A stretch of DNA of 64,000 nucleotides from Desulfohalovibrio reitneri (GTDB lineage Bacteria > Desulfobacterota > Desulfovibrionia > Desulfovibrionales > Desulfovibrionaceae), in contig NZ_JOMJ01000003.1 in the NCBI RefSeq assembly GCF_000711295.1, forward strand, positions 199,001-263,000, given 5' to 3'. The notes under the pieces are model-generated. The model saw only the letters and a program-made list of their open reading frames with translations. It had not been told where the DNA came from and searched no databases. Every line of letters begins with the position of its first letter. Position 1 is the stretch's first letter. Shown piece by piece: positions 1-9,007 of the stretch. A program made the translations under genes and the position numbers.

Positions 1-239
1 TCCTCAACACGGAAGAGGGCGGCGTAGCGGTACAGGGAAAAGACGTCGTAGAGGCCGCTCCACAGCGCGGCGAAGAGCAGCAGGCCAAGCGCTCCCGGTA
101 AATCCGGGCGAAAGAGGCCGGGCAGTACCGCTGCCGGCCCCGCGGTGGCGGCCAGGGCGGCCACCGCCTGGGCGGCGACCACCGCCGCGCCTTCCAGGAC
201 GCGCAGCCCCCACAGGGCATAGCGGCGCGTCAGGACCAC
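1..239 (-). CDS. N-terminal part of an exopolysaccharide sugar transferase, cut by the window edge
   Basis: An open minus-strand frame runs off the left end. Its roughly 79 visible residues contain the segments RYALWGLRVLEGAAVV and ALWSGLYDVFSLYRYAALF, with hydrophobic stretches between them. This matches the membrane-embedded N-terminus of polyprenyl-phosphate hexose-1-phosphate transferases, the enzymes that load the first sugar on the lipid carrier. There is no ATG; GTG at 239 (or CTG at 251) is the likely start. It lies just downstream of the export and chain-length remnants on the same strand, which fits an exopolysaccharide operon. The catalytic C-terminal domain is outside the window, so the assignment rests on the N-terminus and context. 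Confidence 0.45.
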   Translation of the reverse strand, partial: MVLTRRYALWGLRVLEGAAVVAAQAVAALAATAGPAAVLPGLFRPDLPGALGLLLFAALWSGLYDVFSLYRYAALFRVE

Positions 240-300
240 GGCGAACTCCAGTCAGACGTATTTCCGGCGGCTGGCATGCTTCGCCCTCGCGCCTGCCGGG

Positions 301-2077
301 CTACAGCCTGCGGTACAGCCGCCTGGGCACGTGGAAGCGGCGGCGGTTGTAGACGCAGCCCAGCACTTTGGCGCCGACCTGGTTGAAGAGATCCTTGACG
401 TAGAGGCAGACCTGCTTGCGCACCGTCTCCGAACGGATGACCCAGACCACGCCGTTGGACTTGGCCGCCAGCCCGGCTGTGGAGGAGTTGGCCGCGGCCG
501 GGGCGGTGTCGAATATCACGTAGTCGTAGGTTTGCAGCCACTCCTCCAGGAGCTTGTCGAAATGCTTGGACTCCAGGAGCTTGGATTCGGTGAGCATGGT
601 CACCTCCTCCCGCACGGCCCCGGCCGGGAGGACGTACAGGCCGGGGATGCCGGTTTCGCGGATGCGGCGGCCGGGATCGCCGTTGGAGCCCAGCAGCAGG
701 TCCACGAATCCCGGCGAGAGGTCGATGCCCATGGCCTGATGCACGCCGGGGTCGCGCGATTGGCGTCCACCACCAGGGCTTTCTGGTCTTCGCCCGCGGC
801 CAGCACCCGCCCCAGGTTCAGGGCGGTGGAGGTGGCCCCTTCGCCTTTGTGGCAGCCCGTGACCACCAGGCTGTTGCCGCCGCCATTGCACATGCCGGAG
901 AAGCAGATGCCGTCGCGCAGCGTCTTGAAGTGGTCCAGGGTCCGCTTGGTGGCCTCCGCGCCCACGGGCATGCTCTTGCCGGTTTCCGGCACCGAGGCGA
1001 AGACGGGCACCTGCAGGGTTTCCTCCACCCCCTCGGGGCGCTTGAAGGTCTGGTCCAGGTACTCGGCGGCGAAGGCGAAGCCCAGGGAGCCGAACAGGGC
1101 CAGGAAGAAGCCCAGCACGATGTTCAGGGCGCGGCGCGGCTTGGTCGGCTTGATAGGCTGGATGGGCGACTGCACGATGGAGATGTTGGAGATGCGCTCC
1201 GTCTCCAGCGCGCGGTTGATGCGGGCCTGTTCCGTCTTATCCGCGTACTTGAAATAGTTTTCCTGGTGCAGCTTGAGCTGCCGCTCCAGGCGCGAGATGT
1301 CGTTCTCCAGGTCGATAAGCCGTTCCAGTTCGCCCCTGGCCTCCTTGCGTTGCTCCTTGAGGGAGACCAGCATGGCCGACCGGGCCTTGCGGTCGGCATC
1401 CTCCATGAGCAGGGAGGAGAGGATGCGCTGGTGGACGTCGTTGACCGACTCGGTGTTCTCCGTGCGGGGCCGTTCCTGCCCCGCAAGCATCTCCTCGGCG
1501 CGGGCGATCTCCTCGCGCACGCTCTGCACGGGCAGGGCGTCCTCGCGGTAGCGGGCCAGGAGCTTTTGCTCCTGGAGCTTGAGGTCCATGAGCTGCTCCG
1601 TGAGCCGCTCCGCCGTGACGTTGCGCATGCCGGTGGTCTTGCTGGACAGGATGCGCCTGGGCATGTCCCTAAGCGCCGCCTCGAAGGTCAGTATCTTGGC
1701 TTCGGCCGAGGCTAGGTTGTTCTCCGTGGTCTCGATTTCGCGCGTGAGTTGGTTGATGCGGTTCATGACGATGGTCTGCTCATCGGCGAGCGACCCCGTC
1801 CCGGCCCGCTTCTTCAGCTGGTTGAGGCGGTTTTCGTCTTCCTCCAACATGGCCTCCAGGGTGGCCTTCTGCTCCTGGAAGAAGGAAAGGGACTCGGAAC
1901 TGCGGTGGACCTGGATATGCTTGTCCAGAAAGAGGTCCAGCACCGTGGCCAGGACACGCCGGGACATCCTGGGGGAATAGGCTTGGTAGCCCACGGTGAT
2001 GATGTTGGATTCCGAGGAGACATCGACTCGCAGAGACTCCAGAAAGGCCTTCACCGCCCGCTCCTCCAGCTGTCCGG
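301..2077 (-). pseudogene. Wzz-type chain-length determinant fused to a CpsD-like ATPase, damaged
   Basis: The minus-strand frame first shows the middle of a Wzz/GumC periplasmic domain, then a long charged coiled coil, a membrane helix (RRALNIVLGFFLALFGSLG) and a cytoplasmic BY-kinase-type domain. The P-loop reads KGEGATST, without the usual GK lysine. ALVVDAN and the Walker B segment YDYVIFDTAP are present. The frame breaks near 753-759, where one base appears to be missing; the sense continues in another frame (DPGVHQAMG onward) to a TAG at 301-303. The N-terminal membrane helix and start of Wzz are absent because the frame is joined directly to a Wza remnant upstream. As written, no full-length product can be made. 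Confidence 0.7.
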
Positions 2078-2600
2078 GGTCCGGCTCGGCCGTGTAGGTG
2101 TCGAAGCCCCCGGCGAACATGACCGCCTCCAGGGCGCTCATGGGGCCGTCCAGCTCCATCGGCCCGGGAGCGTTGACCTCCCCGGTGACGAAGATTCGCT
2201 GGCCCTTCAGGTCGCGGCCCACCACCGTCACCTCTGGGTCGCGCAGCACCTCGGAGTACCGTTATTTCAATTCGGCGGTCAGCTCGCCCGCGGTTTTGCC
2301 CGCGGCCTCCACTTCACCCACGAGTTGCAGGGAGACTTGGCCGTCCGGCCGGATGGTCTGCACCTCGTTGAGTTCCGGGGTGTAGAAGAACTTGAATTCC
2401 AGGACGTCGCCCGGGCGGAAGCCCACGCGGCGCTGGGGCGGCGTGGGGCCCGCCTCGTCGCGGGTCATGGCGGGGTCGGGCATGGCGCAGGCGGAGAGCA
2501 GGGACAGCAGAACGCCCAGCCACAGCGCCGCGCGCAGGACCGCCCGGATCGTGCCGACCGGCTGGCGGCACGTGGCATGTGTGGTATTGTTCCCGGTCAT
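2078..2600 (-). pseudogene. Polysaccharide export lipoprotein (Wza-like), split by an in-frame TAA and truncated
   Basis: The protein begins at 2600 with a signal peptide and a lipobox-like LLSAC, followed by a Poly_export segment (GFRPGDVLEFKFF, IRPDGQVSLQLVGEV). An in-frame TAA at 2264-2262 then stops it. The same frame continues directly with RYSEVLRDPEVTVV and GEVNAPGPMELDG, the start of an SLBB-type domain, so this is a nonsense codon and not a frameshift. After about position 2078 the Wza sequence stops and Wzz sequence follows in frame, so the C-terminal part of Wza is missing. Wza-type proteins form the outer-membrane channel for capsule or exopolysaccharide export. Confidence 0.75.
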
Positions 2601-2887
2601 GGTCGCTTCCCCTCGACGAAGGGCCGGACCCGTGGGTGCGGGCCGCGTGAAGGGCGAGTACGGCGTGAACCGGACATGTGTCGGGAAAGTCGCTGACTCG
2701 GTGTCAGCGGGCGTGGACGTTCCCCCTCCGTTCTGTTCGGCCGCCGACCCTCACTTCGGCTCCTTCGTGAAAAACCTGTGTAGCGCACATGGTGCGCGCC
2801 GGACAACACTTTTCTGCCCGTCCAGCGAGGCGAGGCTTTGCTTTCCCGGTTGTGGGGGTGTATGTCCGCAGGCAACCGGAGGATACC
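2601..2887. promoter_or_regulatory. Divergent intergenic region with a palindrome
   Basis: This 287-base gap separates the leftward export gene from the rightward NagZ-like gene and should hold both promoters. A perfect inverted repeat of six bases with a three-base loop lies at 2783-2797 (GCGCAC, ATG, GTGCGC) and could be an operator. No convincing -35/-10 pair was found, so no promoter is called. Confidence 0.35.
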
Positions 2888-4615
2888 ATGCGACCGCTTC
2901 TTCTTGTTCTTCTGCTGGGACTGCTCTTGCCGACCGCCGGTTGCGCCTCGCGCTCGGCGAACCATCTGGCCGAGGCCCGCGCCATGGACACGCGCGCCCT
3001 GGTGGGACAGCTCTTTTTGCTGACCTTTCCGGGCCTGGAGTATTCGGGCGAGGTCAAGCGGTTGGTGGAGGAGGACAAGGTGGGCGGGCTGATGCTCTAC
3101 GGCGTCAGCGGCAACACCGCCCCGCCGGGGCAGCTGCGGCGGTTCTCCAGCGAAGTGCAGCGAGCCGCCCGCGATCATGGCTTGCCGCCCGTGCTGCTGG
3201 CCGTGGACCAGGAGGGCGGAGCGGTGCAGCGGCTTCGCCGGGGGTTCACCCGGCTGCCCTCCAACATGGCCGTGGCCGCAGCGGGCGAGCCTGAGAACGC
3301 CCGCCGCCTGGCCGACCTGGCCGCCCAGGAGCTGGAGGCCTCCGGCGTGAACTGCAACCTGGCCCCGGTGGTGGACGTCAACTCCAACCCGGACAATCCC
3401 ATCATCGGCACGCGCTCCTTCGGCTCCGACCCGTCCAAGGTGGGCCAGTACGGCTTGGCGGCCATCCAGGGCTACGGCCAGGGCGGCGTGCTCTGCTCGG
3501 CCAAGCATTTTCCCGGCCACGGCGACACGGACGTGGACTCGCACCTGGGCCTGCCCCGCATCAAGGCGGATCGCGCCCGGCTGGAGCGGGTGGAGCTTCC
3601 CCCGTTCCGGGCGGCGATGGAGGCGAACGTTCCCCTGGTCATGACCGCCCACGTGGCAGCGCCCGCCCTGACCGGCGAGCCGGACCTGCCCGCGACCCTC
3701 TCGCCCGAGGTGCTCACCGGGCTCTTGCGCGAGGACATGGGGTTCGAGGGGGTGGTGGTCACGGACTCGCTGTTCATGGGCGCCATCATGGAGAAGTACG
3801 GTCCCAAGGAAGCCGCCCTGCGTGCTTTCGAGGCGGGCGCCGACCTGCTGCTTTTCGGCGCGGACCTGTACGTGCGCGGCCGGGGGGAGGAGACGGCCGC
3901 GCTGCAACGCGGGGCCATGCGCGGCCTGGAGGATGCGGTGCGTTCGGGCCGCATCCCCCGCGCCGAGGTCGAGAGGCGCGTGGCGCGGGTGCTGGCCGCC
4001 AAGGAGCGTCTGCCCTCGGGCGAGTTCGCGTCCGGCGATCCAAAGGTGCTGTCCGCCCGGGCGGGGTCGCCTGAGCACGCCCGGCTGGCTTTTTCCGTGG
4101 CCTCGAAGGCCCTGACCCTGGTGCGGGACGAGCCCGGCTTCTTTCCCCTGCCATCCGGCGGCGGGCTGACCGTGCTGTTCCCGGAATCAGTTCCAGACGT
4201 GTCCGACGCTTTCGCCGAGCACCTGCCCTGGGCCGAGACTCTGGCCTACCCGGACGACCCTTCGGAAAGCGAGGTCGATGCGCTGGCGGAGCAGGTGGGG
4301 GAACGGGTGCTGCTCTGCACCCTCGACGCCGGGCGCGATCCCGGACAGAGCGAACTGCGTCGCGCCCTTGGGGAAAAAGAGGTGGCCGTGGCCGCCCTGG
4401 GATCGCCGTACGACGCCCTGCATCTGGAAGGGACCGGCACCTACCTGGCCTGCTACGGCCCCCATCCCGGCTGCCTGGACGCCCTGGCCCGCTTCACCGC
4501 CGGGGAGACGCGGGCCCAGGGCCGGCTGCCGGTTGACCTGCCGGGGGTGGCCCCGCGCGGCGCGGGTCAGTTCTCCGGGGAGCCGTCCCCGGTACCGTCC
4601 CCTGGTTCTCCGTAG
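2888..4615 (+). CDS. Family 3 beta-N-acetylhexosaminidase, lipoprotein (NagZ-like)
   Basis: GH3 enzyme predicted to release N-acetylglucosamine from cell-wall muropeptides. The 575-residue product starts with a lipoprotein signal (LLLPTAGC). The (beta/alpha)8 domain spans about residues 40-370, with DQEGGAVQRL, the catalytic loop KHFPGHGDTDVDSH and the nucleophile region VVTDSLFMGA (Asp). A second domain of about 170 residues follows, longer than compact cytoplasmic NagZ. The ATG at 2888 is preferred because GGAGG lies six bases upstream (gcaaccggaggataccATG). The lipobox suggests periplasmic membrane anchoring and so a role in cell-wall turnover outside the cytoplasm. Its 3' end overlaps the converging gene at 4567-4920 by 49 bases. 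Confidence 0.88.
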   Translation: MRPLLLVLLLGLLLPTAGCASRSANHLAEARAMDTRALVGQLFLLTFPGLEYSGEVKRLVEEDKVGGLMLYGVSGNTAPPGQLRRFSSEVQRAARDHGLPPVLLAVDQEGGAVQRLRRGFTRLPSNMAVAAAGEPENARRLADLAAQELEASGVNCNLAPVVDVNSNPDNPIIGTRSFGSDPSKVGQYGLAAIQGYGQGGVLCSAKHFPGHGDTDVDSHLGLPRIKADRARLERVELPPFRAAMEANVPLVMTAHVAAPALTGEPDLPATLSPEVLTGLLREDMGFEGVVVTDSLFMGAIMEKYGPKEAALRAFEAGADLLLFGADLYVRGRGEETAALQRGAMRGLEDAVRSGRIPRAEVERRVARVLAAKERLPSGEFASGDPKVLSARAGSPEHARLAFSVASKALTLVRDEPGFFPLPSGGGLTVLFPESVPDVSDAFAEHLPWAETLAYPDDPSESEVDALAEQVGERVLLCTLDAGRDPGQSELRRALGEKEVAVAALGSPYDALHLEGTGTYLACYGPHPGCLDALARFTAGETRAQGRLPVDLPGVAPRGAGQFSGEPSPVPSPGSP

Positions 4616-4920
4616 ACCAGCGCGCCGGACTTTTCCGCCCTGGCCGCCGGATGGGCCGGATCCTTGCGCCCGGCGCGCCACTCGCCCGGCGTGTACAGGT
4701 GGACGGCCAGCTCGAAATCGGGTTCGGTGAAGAGGGAGTCCACCGCGGCCTTGCGGTCGCTGGGCGGTTCATCCGCCACAACGGCCAGTTCGAACCGCTG
4801 GCCGGTCAGCCCTTCGCCCCGGTCGTGCGGGTTGAGCAGGTAGACCCGGGCGGGCAAAAAGCGCCTGGCCAGCCGCAGCACCACGAAACGAAGCACCGGG
4901 TCCTGGTCGTGCGGGATCAC
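4567..4920 (-). CDS. Degenerate minimal-nucleotidyltransferase-like protein
   Basis: A 117-residue protein with the layout of a minimal nucleotidyltransferase domain: a helix ending LARRFLPARVYLLNPHDRG, a strand FELAVVADEP and later FELAVHLYTPGEW. In active members the first loop is GSxxxG and the strands carry D-x-D. Here GS is replaced by NP and the aspartates are absent, so catalysis is unlikely. The start overlaps the stop of the Cys-rich gene by four bases (ATGA), implying translational coupling. The fold call is by eye; a plain hypothetical protein is the alternative. Confidence 0.5.
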   Translation of the reverse strand: MIPHDQDPVLRFVVLRLARRFLPARVYLLNPHDRGEGLTGQRFELAVVADEPPSDRKAAVDSLFTEPDFELAVHLYTPGEWRAGRKDPAHPAARAEKSGALVYGEPGDGTGDGSPEN

Positions 4921-5174
4921 AAGTCCCCCTGGCGGCGGGCCATTTCTTCCTTGAGCTTGGCCAGCACGTGGTCGTAGCCGTCGGGGCAGTGCGGAATGGC
5001 GCAGGGCGTGCAGTCCTTGAGCCCGTTCTCCGTGAGCCGGAAGTCCCCCCCGCAGTCGATGAAGTACAGCGGGCAGAAGCAGAACAGGCAGTTGAACGCC
5101 TCCGGGTCGCAGTTGGCGTGGCAGGGGAAGTATTGGCAGTCGCGATTGCTGAAGAAGCGGTGGCTATGCTGCAT
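4917..5174 (-). CDS. Cysteine-rich small domain protein (putative metal binding)
   Basis: An 85-residue protein with ten or more cysteines arranged as in the Cys_rich_small family: [10 protein letters not shown] near the N-terminus, then [18 protein letters not shown] and [11 protein letters not shown]. No signal peptide is seen. Members of this family are thought to bind metal, but no biochemical role is firmly known to me. Its ATG lies inside the end of the CopA reading frame (11-base overlap) and its stop overlaps the next start by four bases. It is therefore the middle gene of a three-gene unit, and the link with copper export suggests metal handling (inference). Confidence 0.75.
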   Translation of the reverse strand: MQHSHRFFSNRDCQYFPCHANCDPEAFNCLFCFCPLYFIDCGGDFRLTENGLKDCTPCAIPHCPDGYDHVLAKLKEEMARRQGDL

Positions 5175-7677
5175 GGGGAGATTCGGTTCCGGCCTTGAAC
5201 CCGCGCAGGCGCAAAGCGTTTGTTACCACGGAAACCGAGGACAGAGCCATGGCCGTGCCCGCGATCATGGGGTTGAGGGTTGGCCCGCCGAAGAGTGTCA
5301 GGAGGCCCATGGCCACCGGGATGCCGATGGCGTTGTAGGCGAAGGCCCAGAACAGGTTCTGGCGGATGTTGCGCATGACCGCCCGGGACAGGGAGAGCGC
5401 GGATGGCACGCCGTGCAGGTCGCCGCCCATGAGCACCACGTCGCCGGAATCCATGGCCACGTCGGTGCCGGAGCCCATGACCAGCCCCACGTCGGAGCGG
5501 GCCAGGGCAGGAGCGTCGTTGACCCCGTCGCCCACCATGGCCACCACGCCGCCCTCGCGCTGCAGGGCCTCCACCTCGGCGGCCTTGCGGTCCGGCAGCA
5601 CCCGGGCGATGACCCGGTCGATGCCCATGGACGAGGCCACGGCCCGGGCGGTGGTTTCGGTGTCTCCGGTGAGCATGACCACGGTCAGGCCCAGATTCTT
5701 GAGCTGGCCCACCACCTCGGCCGCCTCGTCCTTGGCCGTGTCGGCCACGCCCAGCATGCCCGCGTACTTCCCGTCCACGGCCACCCACAGGGGGGTCTTG
5801 CCCTGGCCGGACAGGCGGGCGGCAGTCTCGTTGGCGGATTCGACGCCCTCAGCCGAGGCGTCGGCCAGCAGCTCGCGGTTGCCCACCAGCACGGCGCGGC
5901 CGTCCACATCGGCCCGCACGCCCTTGCCGGGCACAGCCTGGAAATCGGAAACCCTGGGAAGGCGTATCCCGCGCTCCTTGGCCGCTTCCAGCACCGCGCG
6001 GGCCAGGGGGTGCTCGGAGCCGCCCTCGGTTCCGGCGGCCAGCCGCAGCAACTCATCCGCGTCCATGCCGGGCGCGGGCAGGGCGTCGGTCAGGGAGGGC
6101 TTGCCCAGGGTCAGGGTGCCGGTCTTGTCAAAGACCACGGTGTCCACCTTCTCGGCCGCCTGCAGGGCCTGGGCGCTTTTGACCAGAACGCCCAGCTGCG
6201 CCCCCCGGCCCATGCCCACCATAAGGGAGGTGGGCGTGGCCAGGCCCATGGCGCAGGGGCAGGCGATGACCAGCACGGCGATGAAGATGCGCAGGGCGAA
6301 GGCCGCCTCGGCACCTGAAAGCAGCCAGCCCGCTCCGGCCAGCACGGCCAGCAGCATGACCACGGGGACGAAGTAGTAGCTCACCGTGTCGGCGAGGTTG
6401 GCGATGGGCGCCTTGGAGCCCTGGGCGCGGCGCACAAGCTCCACGATGCGGGAAAGCGTCGTTTCGGACCCCACCTTCTCCGCCCGCATGGTCAGCGAGC
6501 CGGTGAGGTTCATGGTGCCGCCGGTGACGGCGTCGCCCACTTCCTTGCCCACGGGCATGGACTCGCCGGTGAGCATGGACTCGTCCAGGCTGGAGCGGCC
6601 CTCGACCACCGTGCCGTCCACGGGCACTTTTTCTCCGGGGCGCACCAGCAGGGTGTCGCCCGGTTCAACCTCGTCCAGGGAAATCTCCTCGCGGGAACCG
6701 TCCGAGCCCAGCAGCACGGCCGTGCGCGGGGCCAGTTCCATCAGGGAGCGGATGGCCGAGGAGGTCTTGAGCTTGGAGCGGTCCTCGAAATATTTGCCCA
6801 GGGAGATGAGCGCCAGCAGCACGGCCGCGGACTCGTAGTAGAGGTCGTGGGCGCGGATGGCGGGCTGCGACCCGGCCGCTATGAGGGCGGTCTGGACAAA
6901 GGAGTGGAGCAGGGCCGCGCCGGTGCCCATGGCCACCAGGGAGTCCATGTTGGGGGCGCGGCGCAGCAGGGCGGGAAAGCCGCGCAGGTAGAAGCCGCGC
7001 CCGGCCCAGACCACGGGCAGGGTCAGCCCCAGCTGGACCAGGGCGAAGGCCAGGGGCGAGTGGGCCGGGTCCACGCCCCGGGGCAGGGGCATGCCCAGCA
7101 TATGGCCCATGGAGAAGACCAGCAGGGGCAGGGCGAAGGCGAAGGCCGGGATGAGCCTGCGCCGCGCCCGGGCCAGCCGTTCGGCGGCTTCCTCGCGGCG
7201 GCGCTCCTCCTCTCCGGCGGCCTCGGTGCGCTGGCTGGCGGTGAAGCCCAGGTCCTTGATGCGGCGGCGCACGTCCCGCAGGGAGACGCGGGCGGGATCG
7301 AAGGCCAGCCGGGCCGACTCCCCGGCCAGGTTGACCTCCATGCTCTCCACGCCGTCAATGGAGCCGACCACTTTTTCGATGCGGGTGGAACAGGCGGCGC
7401 AGTGCATGCCCTTGATGTCCAGCTCCACGGCGCGCACGCCGTCCCCGGACGGCCCGGGCAGGCGCAGGCCGAAGCCCAGGCCGCCCACCGCCTCGGCGAT
7501 GTCGTGCGGGGTTATGGACGCGGGGTCGTAGTCCACGTCCAGGGTTTCCTCGGCCAGGTTGACCGAGGCCGAGCGCACACCATCCTTGCCGCCCAGCACC
7601 TTTTCGATGCGGGTGGAGCAGGCGGCGCAGTGCATGCCCGTGATTGGCGCGTGGAGATGTTCGAGTTCGTCAGCCAT
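5164..7677 (-). CDS. copA: Copper-exporting P1B-type ATPase
   Basis: An 837-residue heavy-metal ATPase that exports Cu(I) across the inner membrane. Two N-terminal HMA domains each carry GMHCAAC. The membrane part includes the CPC ion-binding motif ([15 protein letters not shown]). The phosphorylation site DKTGTLT, the HP motif ([11 protein letters not shown]) and the hinge [10 protein letters not shown] are all intact. ATG at 7677 is chosen because GGGGAGG lies just upstream and the HMA domain starts directly after it; a longer start at 7722 has no ribosome site. It heads an overlapping unit with the Cys-rich and nucleotidyltransferase-like genes. No copper-sensing regulator is visible nearby. 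Confidence 0.93.
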   Translation of the reverse strand: MADELEHLHAPITGMHCAACSTRIEKVLGGKDGVRSASVNLAEETLDVDYDPASITPHDIAEAVGGLGFGLRLPGPSGDGVRAVELDIKGMHCAACSTRIEKVVGSIDGVESMEVNLAGESARLAFDPARVSLRDVRRRIKDLGFTASQRTEAAGEEERRREEAAERLARARRRLIPAFAFALPLLVFSMGHMLGMPLPRGVDPAHSPLAFALVQLGLTLPVVWAGRGFYLRGFPALLRRAPNMDSLVAMGTGAALLHSFVQTALIAAGSQPAIRAHDLYYESAAVLLALISLGKYFEDRSKLKTSSAIRSLMELAPRTAVLLGSDGSREEISLDEVEPGDTLLVRPGEKVPVDGTVVEGRSSLDESMLTGESMPVGKEVGDAVTGGTMNLTGSLTMRAEKVGSETTLSRIVELVRRAQGSKAPIANLADTVSYYFVPVVMLLAVLAGAGWLLSGAEAAFALRIFIAVLVIACPCAMGLATPTSLMVGMGRGAQLGVLVKSAQALQAAEKVDTVVFDKTGTLTLGKPSLTDALPAPGMDADELLRLAAGTEGGSEHPLARAVLEAAKERGIRLPRVSDFQAVPGKGVRADVDGRAVLVGNRELLADASAEGVESANETAARLSGQGKTPLWVAVDGKYAGMLGVADTAKDEAAEVVGQLKNLGLTVVMLTGDTETTARAVASSMGIDRVIARVLPDRKAAEVEALQREGGVVAMVGDGVNDAPALARSDVGLVMGSGTDVAMDSGDVVLMGGDLHGVPSALSLSRAVMRNIRQNLFWAFAYNAIGIPVAMGLLTLFGGPTLNPMIAGTAMALSSVSVVTNALRLRGFKAGTESPHAA

Positions 7678-7731
7678 GCAAGCCTCCCCGTTTACTATGG
7701 GACGCGGAACGCGGCAAGGCAAGACGCGAGA

Positions 7732-8121
7732 TCAGTCGGGAGGGGGGCAGACGGGTAATCTGAGGGTGTTGCCGCCGGGGTTCACGGCCACGGAGGACGG
7801 AGAGACGGGCATGGCGCGGCGGATTTGCCAGGCTGGCTCAACCGCGCGGCGGACCTGCCAACCGGACGGCTCCGGACGCGGGTCGGCCTCGATGTGGCTT
7901 GCCCCAAACACGGCCAGGGGCAGCAGAAAGGCGGCCGCCAGCAGGTGGCCGCGCCGGGTGGCCGGGCGGTGCACCACGCCCCAGCCGCAGCCCGAGCACA
8001 GGTAGACGCGGCGCGGGCGGAAGAGGTCCCGCGCAGGACGCCTGGACGAGATCAAGCGAGTCTTGGCCTGGCCGCAGATGAGGCAGGCGGCGGCCGGGTC
8101 TGGTCTGGAGGGTCTGCCCAT
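7732..8121 (-). CDS. Zinc-ribbon, single-span membrane protein of unknown function
   Basis: A 129-residue protein with two CxxC pairs (ACLICGQAK and YLCSGCGWG) that look like a zinc ribbon, then one hydrophobic helix (LLAAAFLLPLAVFGA) and a proline-rich tail of about 45 residues. GGAG precedes the ATG at 8121 with normal spacing. It is 54 bases upstream of copA on the same strand and may be cotranscribed with it. I do not recognise the family. Confidence 0.6.
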   Translation of the reverse strand: MGRPSRPDPAAACLICGQAKTRLISSRRPARDLFRPRRVYLCSGCGWGVVHRPATRRGHLLAAAFLLPLAVFGASHIEADPRPEPSGWQVRRAVEPAWQIRRAMPVSPSSVAVNPGGNTLRLPVCPPPD

Positions 8122-8190
8122 GCCGTGCTCCGGTGATGGGCCCGGAAAGGGTCGGGCCGGAAGTGGTGCCGCTCCTCAGGCTATACCGGA

Positions 8191-9000
8191 TCAGGCCCGC
8201 GCGTCCAGCAGCCCGCCCTTGGCCGGAGCGGTGCCGGGCGCGGGGCGGGAGGCGGCTTGGCCGAAAAGGGTGTCAAGCTCTTGCCGCGCCTGGTCCGCGT
8301 CGGCCCCGTAGTCCGATTCCAGCATGTCCATGACTTCGCCCAGTCCCTGACGGAGTCCGCGCGCGCCCCGGGAGGAGAGGTTTTCCATGAGGAGTGCCTC
8401 GGCCTGGTCCGCGGCCTGTTGGCCGAAGCGGGCGGCCACGCCGTCAACAGCCGTCTTGGCCACGGACCGCAAGGGGCTTCCCTGGCCGTTGCCCGCGTAG
8501 ATGACCTGGTTGAAGCCGTCCGCGAAGGCCTTGTTGACGGCATGGTTGAGATCGCCGTTGAGCTGGCTGATGAAGGAGTCGCCCGCGGCCAGGCCGTGCT
8601 GCGAGTCCACCATGCGCACGGCCCGCAGCATGGCCTCGCCCATGGCCGCCTCGCCGCCGGACCCGGCGGCGCTGGAGACCAGCCCCTGGAAGGCGGATGC
8701 GGTTTGCTCGCCGAAACGGTCCCGCAGCCAGCTGGAGGTGCGGGCCAGGGACTCGGCCAGTTCGTTGCCGATCTGGGACTTCCTGCCCGCCTCCTCGTCC
8801 TTGCCCGGAAGCAGGGAGTCGGATGCGTCGAGCCGCTGGGCCACGGACAGACCGAAGCCCCGGGAGCTCCGCTGCGCCTGTTCCGGCGAGGGCTGGGCGG
8901 GCACCATGTCCGCCCCGGCCTGCTGTCCGGAGGCGCCCGCGCCGCGCCCGGCGGTCTGGAAGGCGTTGAAAAAGGACGCCTGGTACGGATCGACCTGCAT
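8191..9000 (-). CDS. Unknown protein, last gene of the Kai operon
   Basis: A 269-residue soluble protein, rich in Ala, Gln and Gly, with no signal peptide or membrane segment. The N-terminus (MQVDPYQASFFNAFQTAGRG) looks disordered; the middle and C-terminal parts look helical. ATG at 9000 follows AAGGGGGAT, a good ribosome site. It begins seven bases after the stop of the isomerase-like gene, so it is almost certainly cotranscribed with the kaiB-type gene. I do not recognise the family. A low-complexity stretch near the C-terminus (ASRPAPGTAPAKGG) is probably a linker. Confidence 0.6.
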   Translation of the reverse strand: MQVDPYQASFFNAFQTAGRGAGASGQQAGADMVPAQPSPEQAQRSSRGFGLSVAQRLDASDSLLPGKDEEAGRKSQIGNELAESLARTSSWLRDRFGEQTASAFQGLVSSAAGSGGEAAMGEAMLRAVRMVDSQHGLAAGDSFISQLNGDLNHAVNKAFADGFNQVIYAGNGQGSPLRSVAKTAVDGVAARFGQQAADQAEALLMENLSSRGARGLRQGLGEVMDMLESDYGADADQARQELDTLFGQAASRPAPGTAPAKGGLLDARA

Positions 9001-9007
9001 ATCCCCC

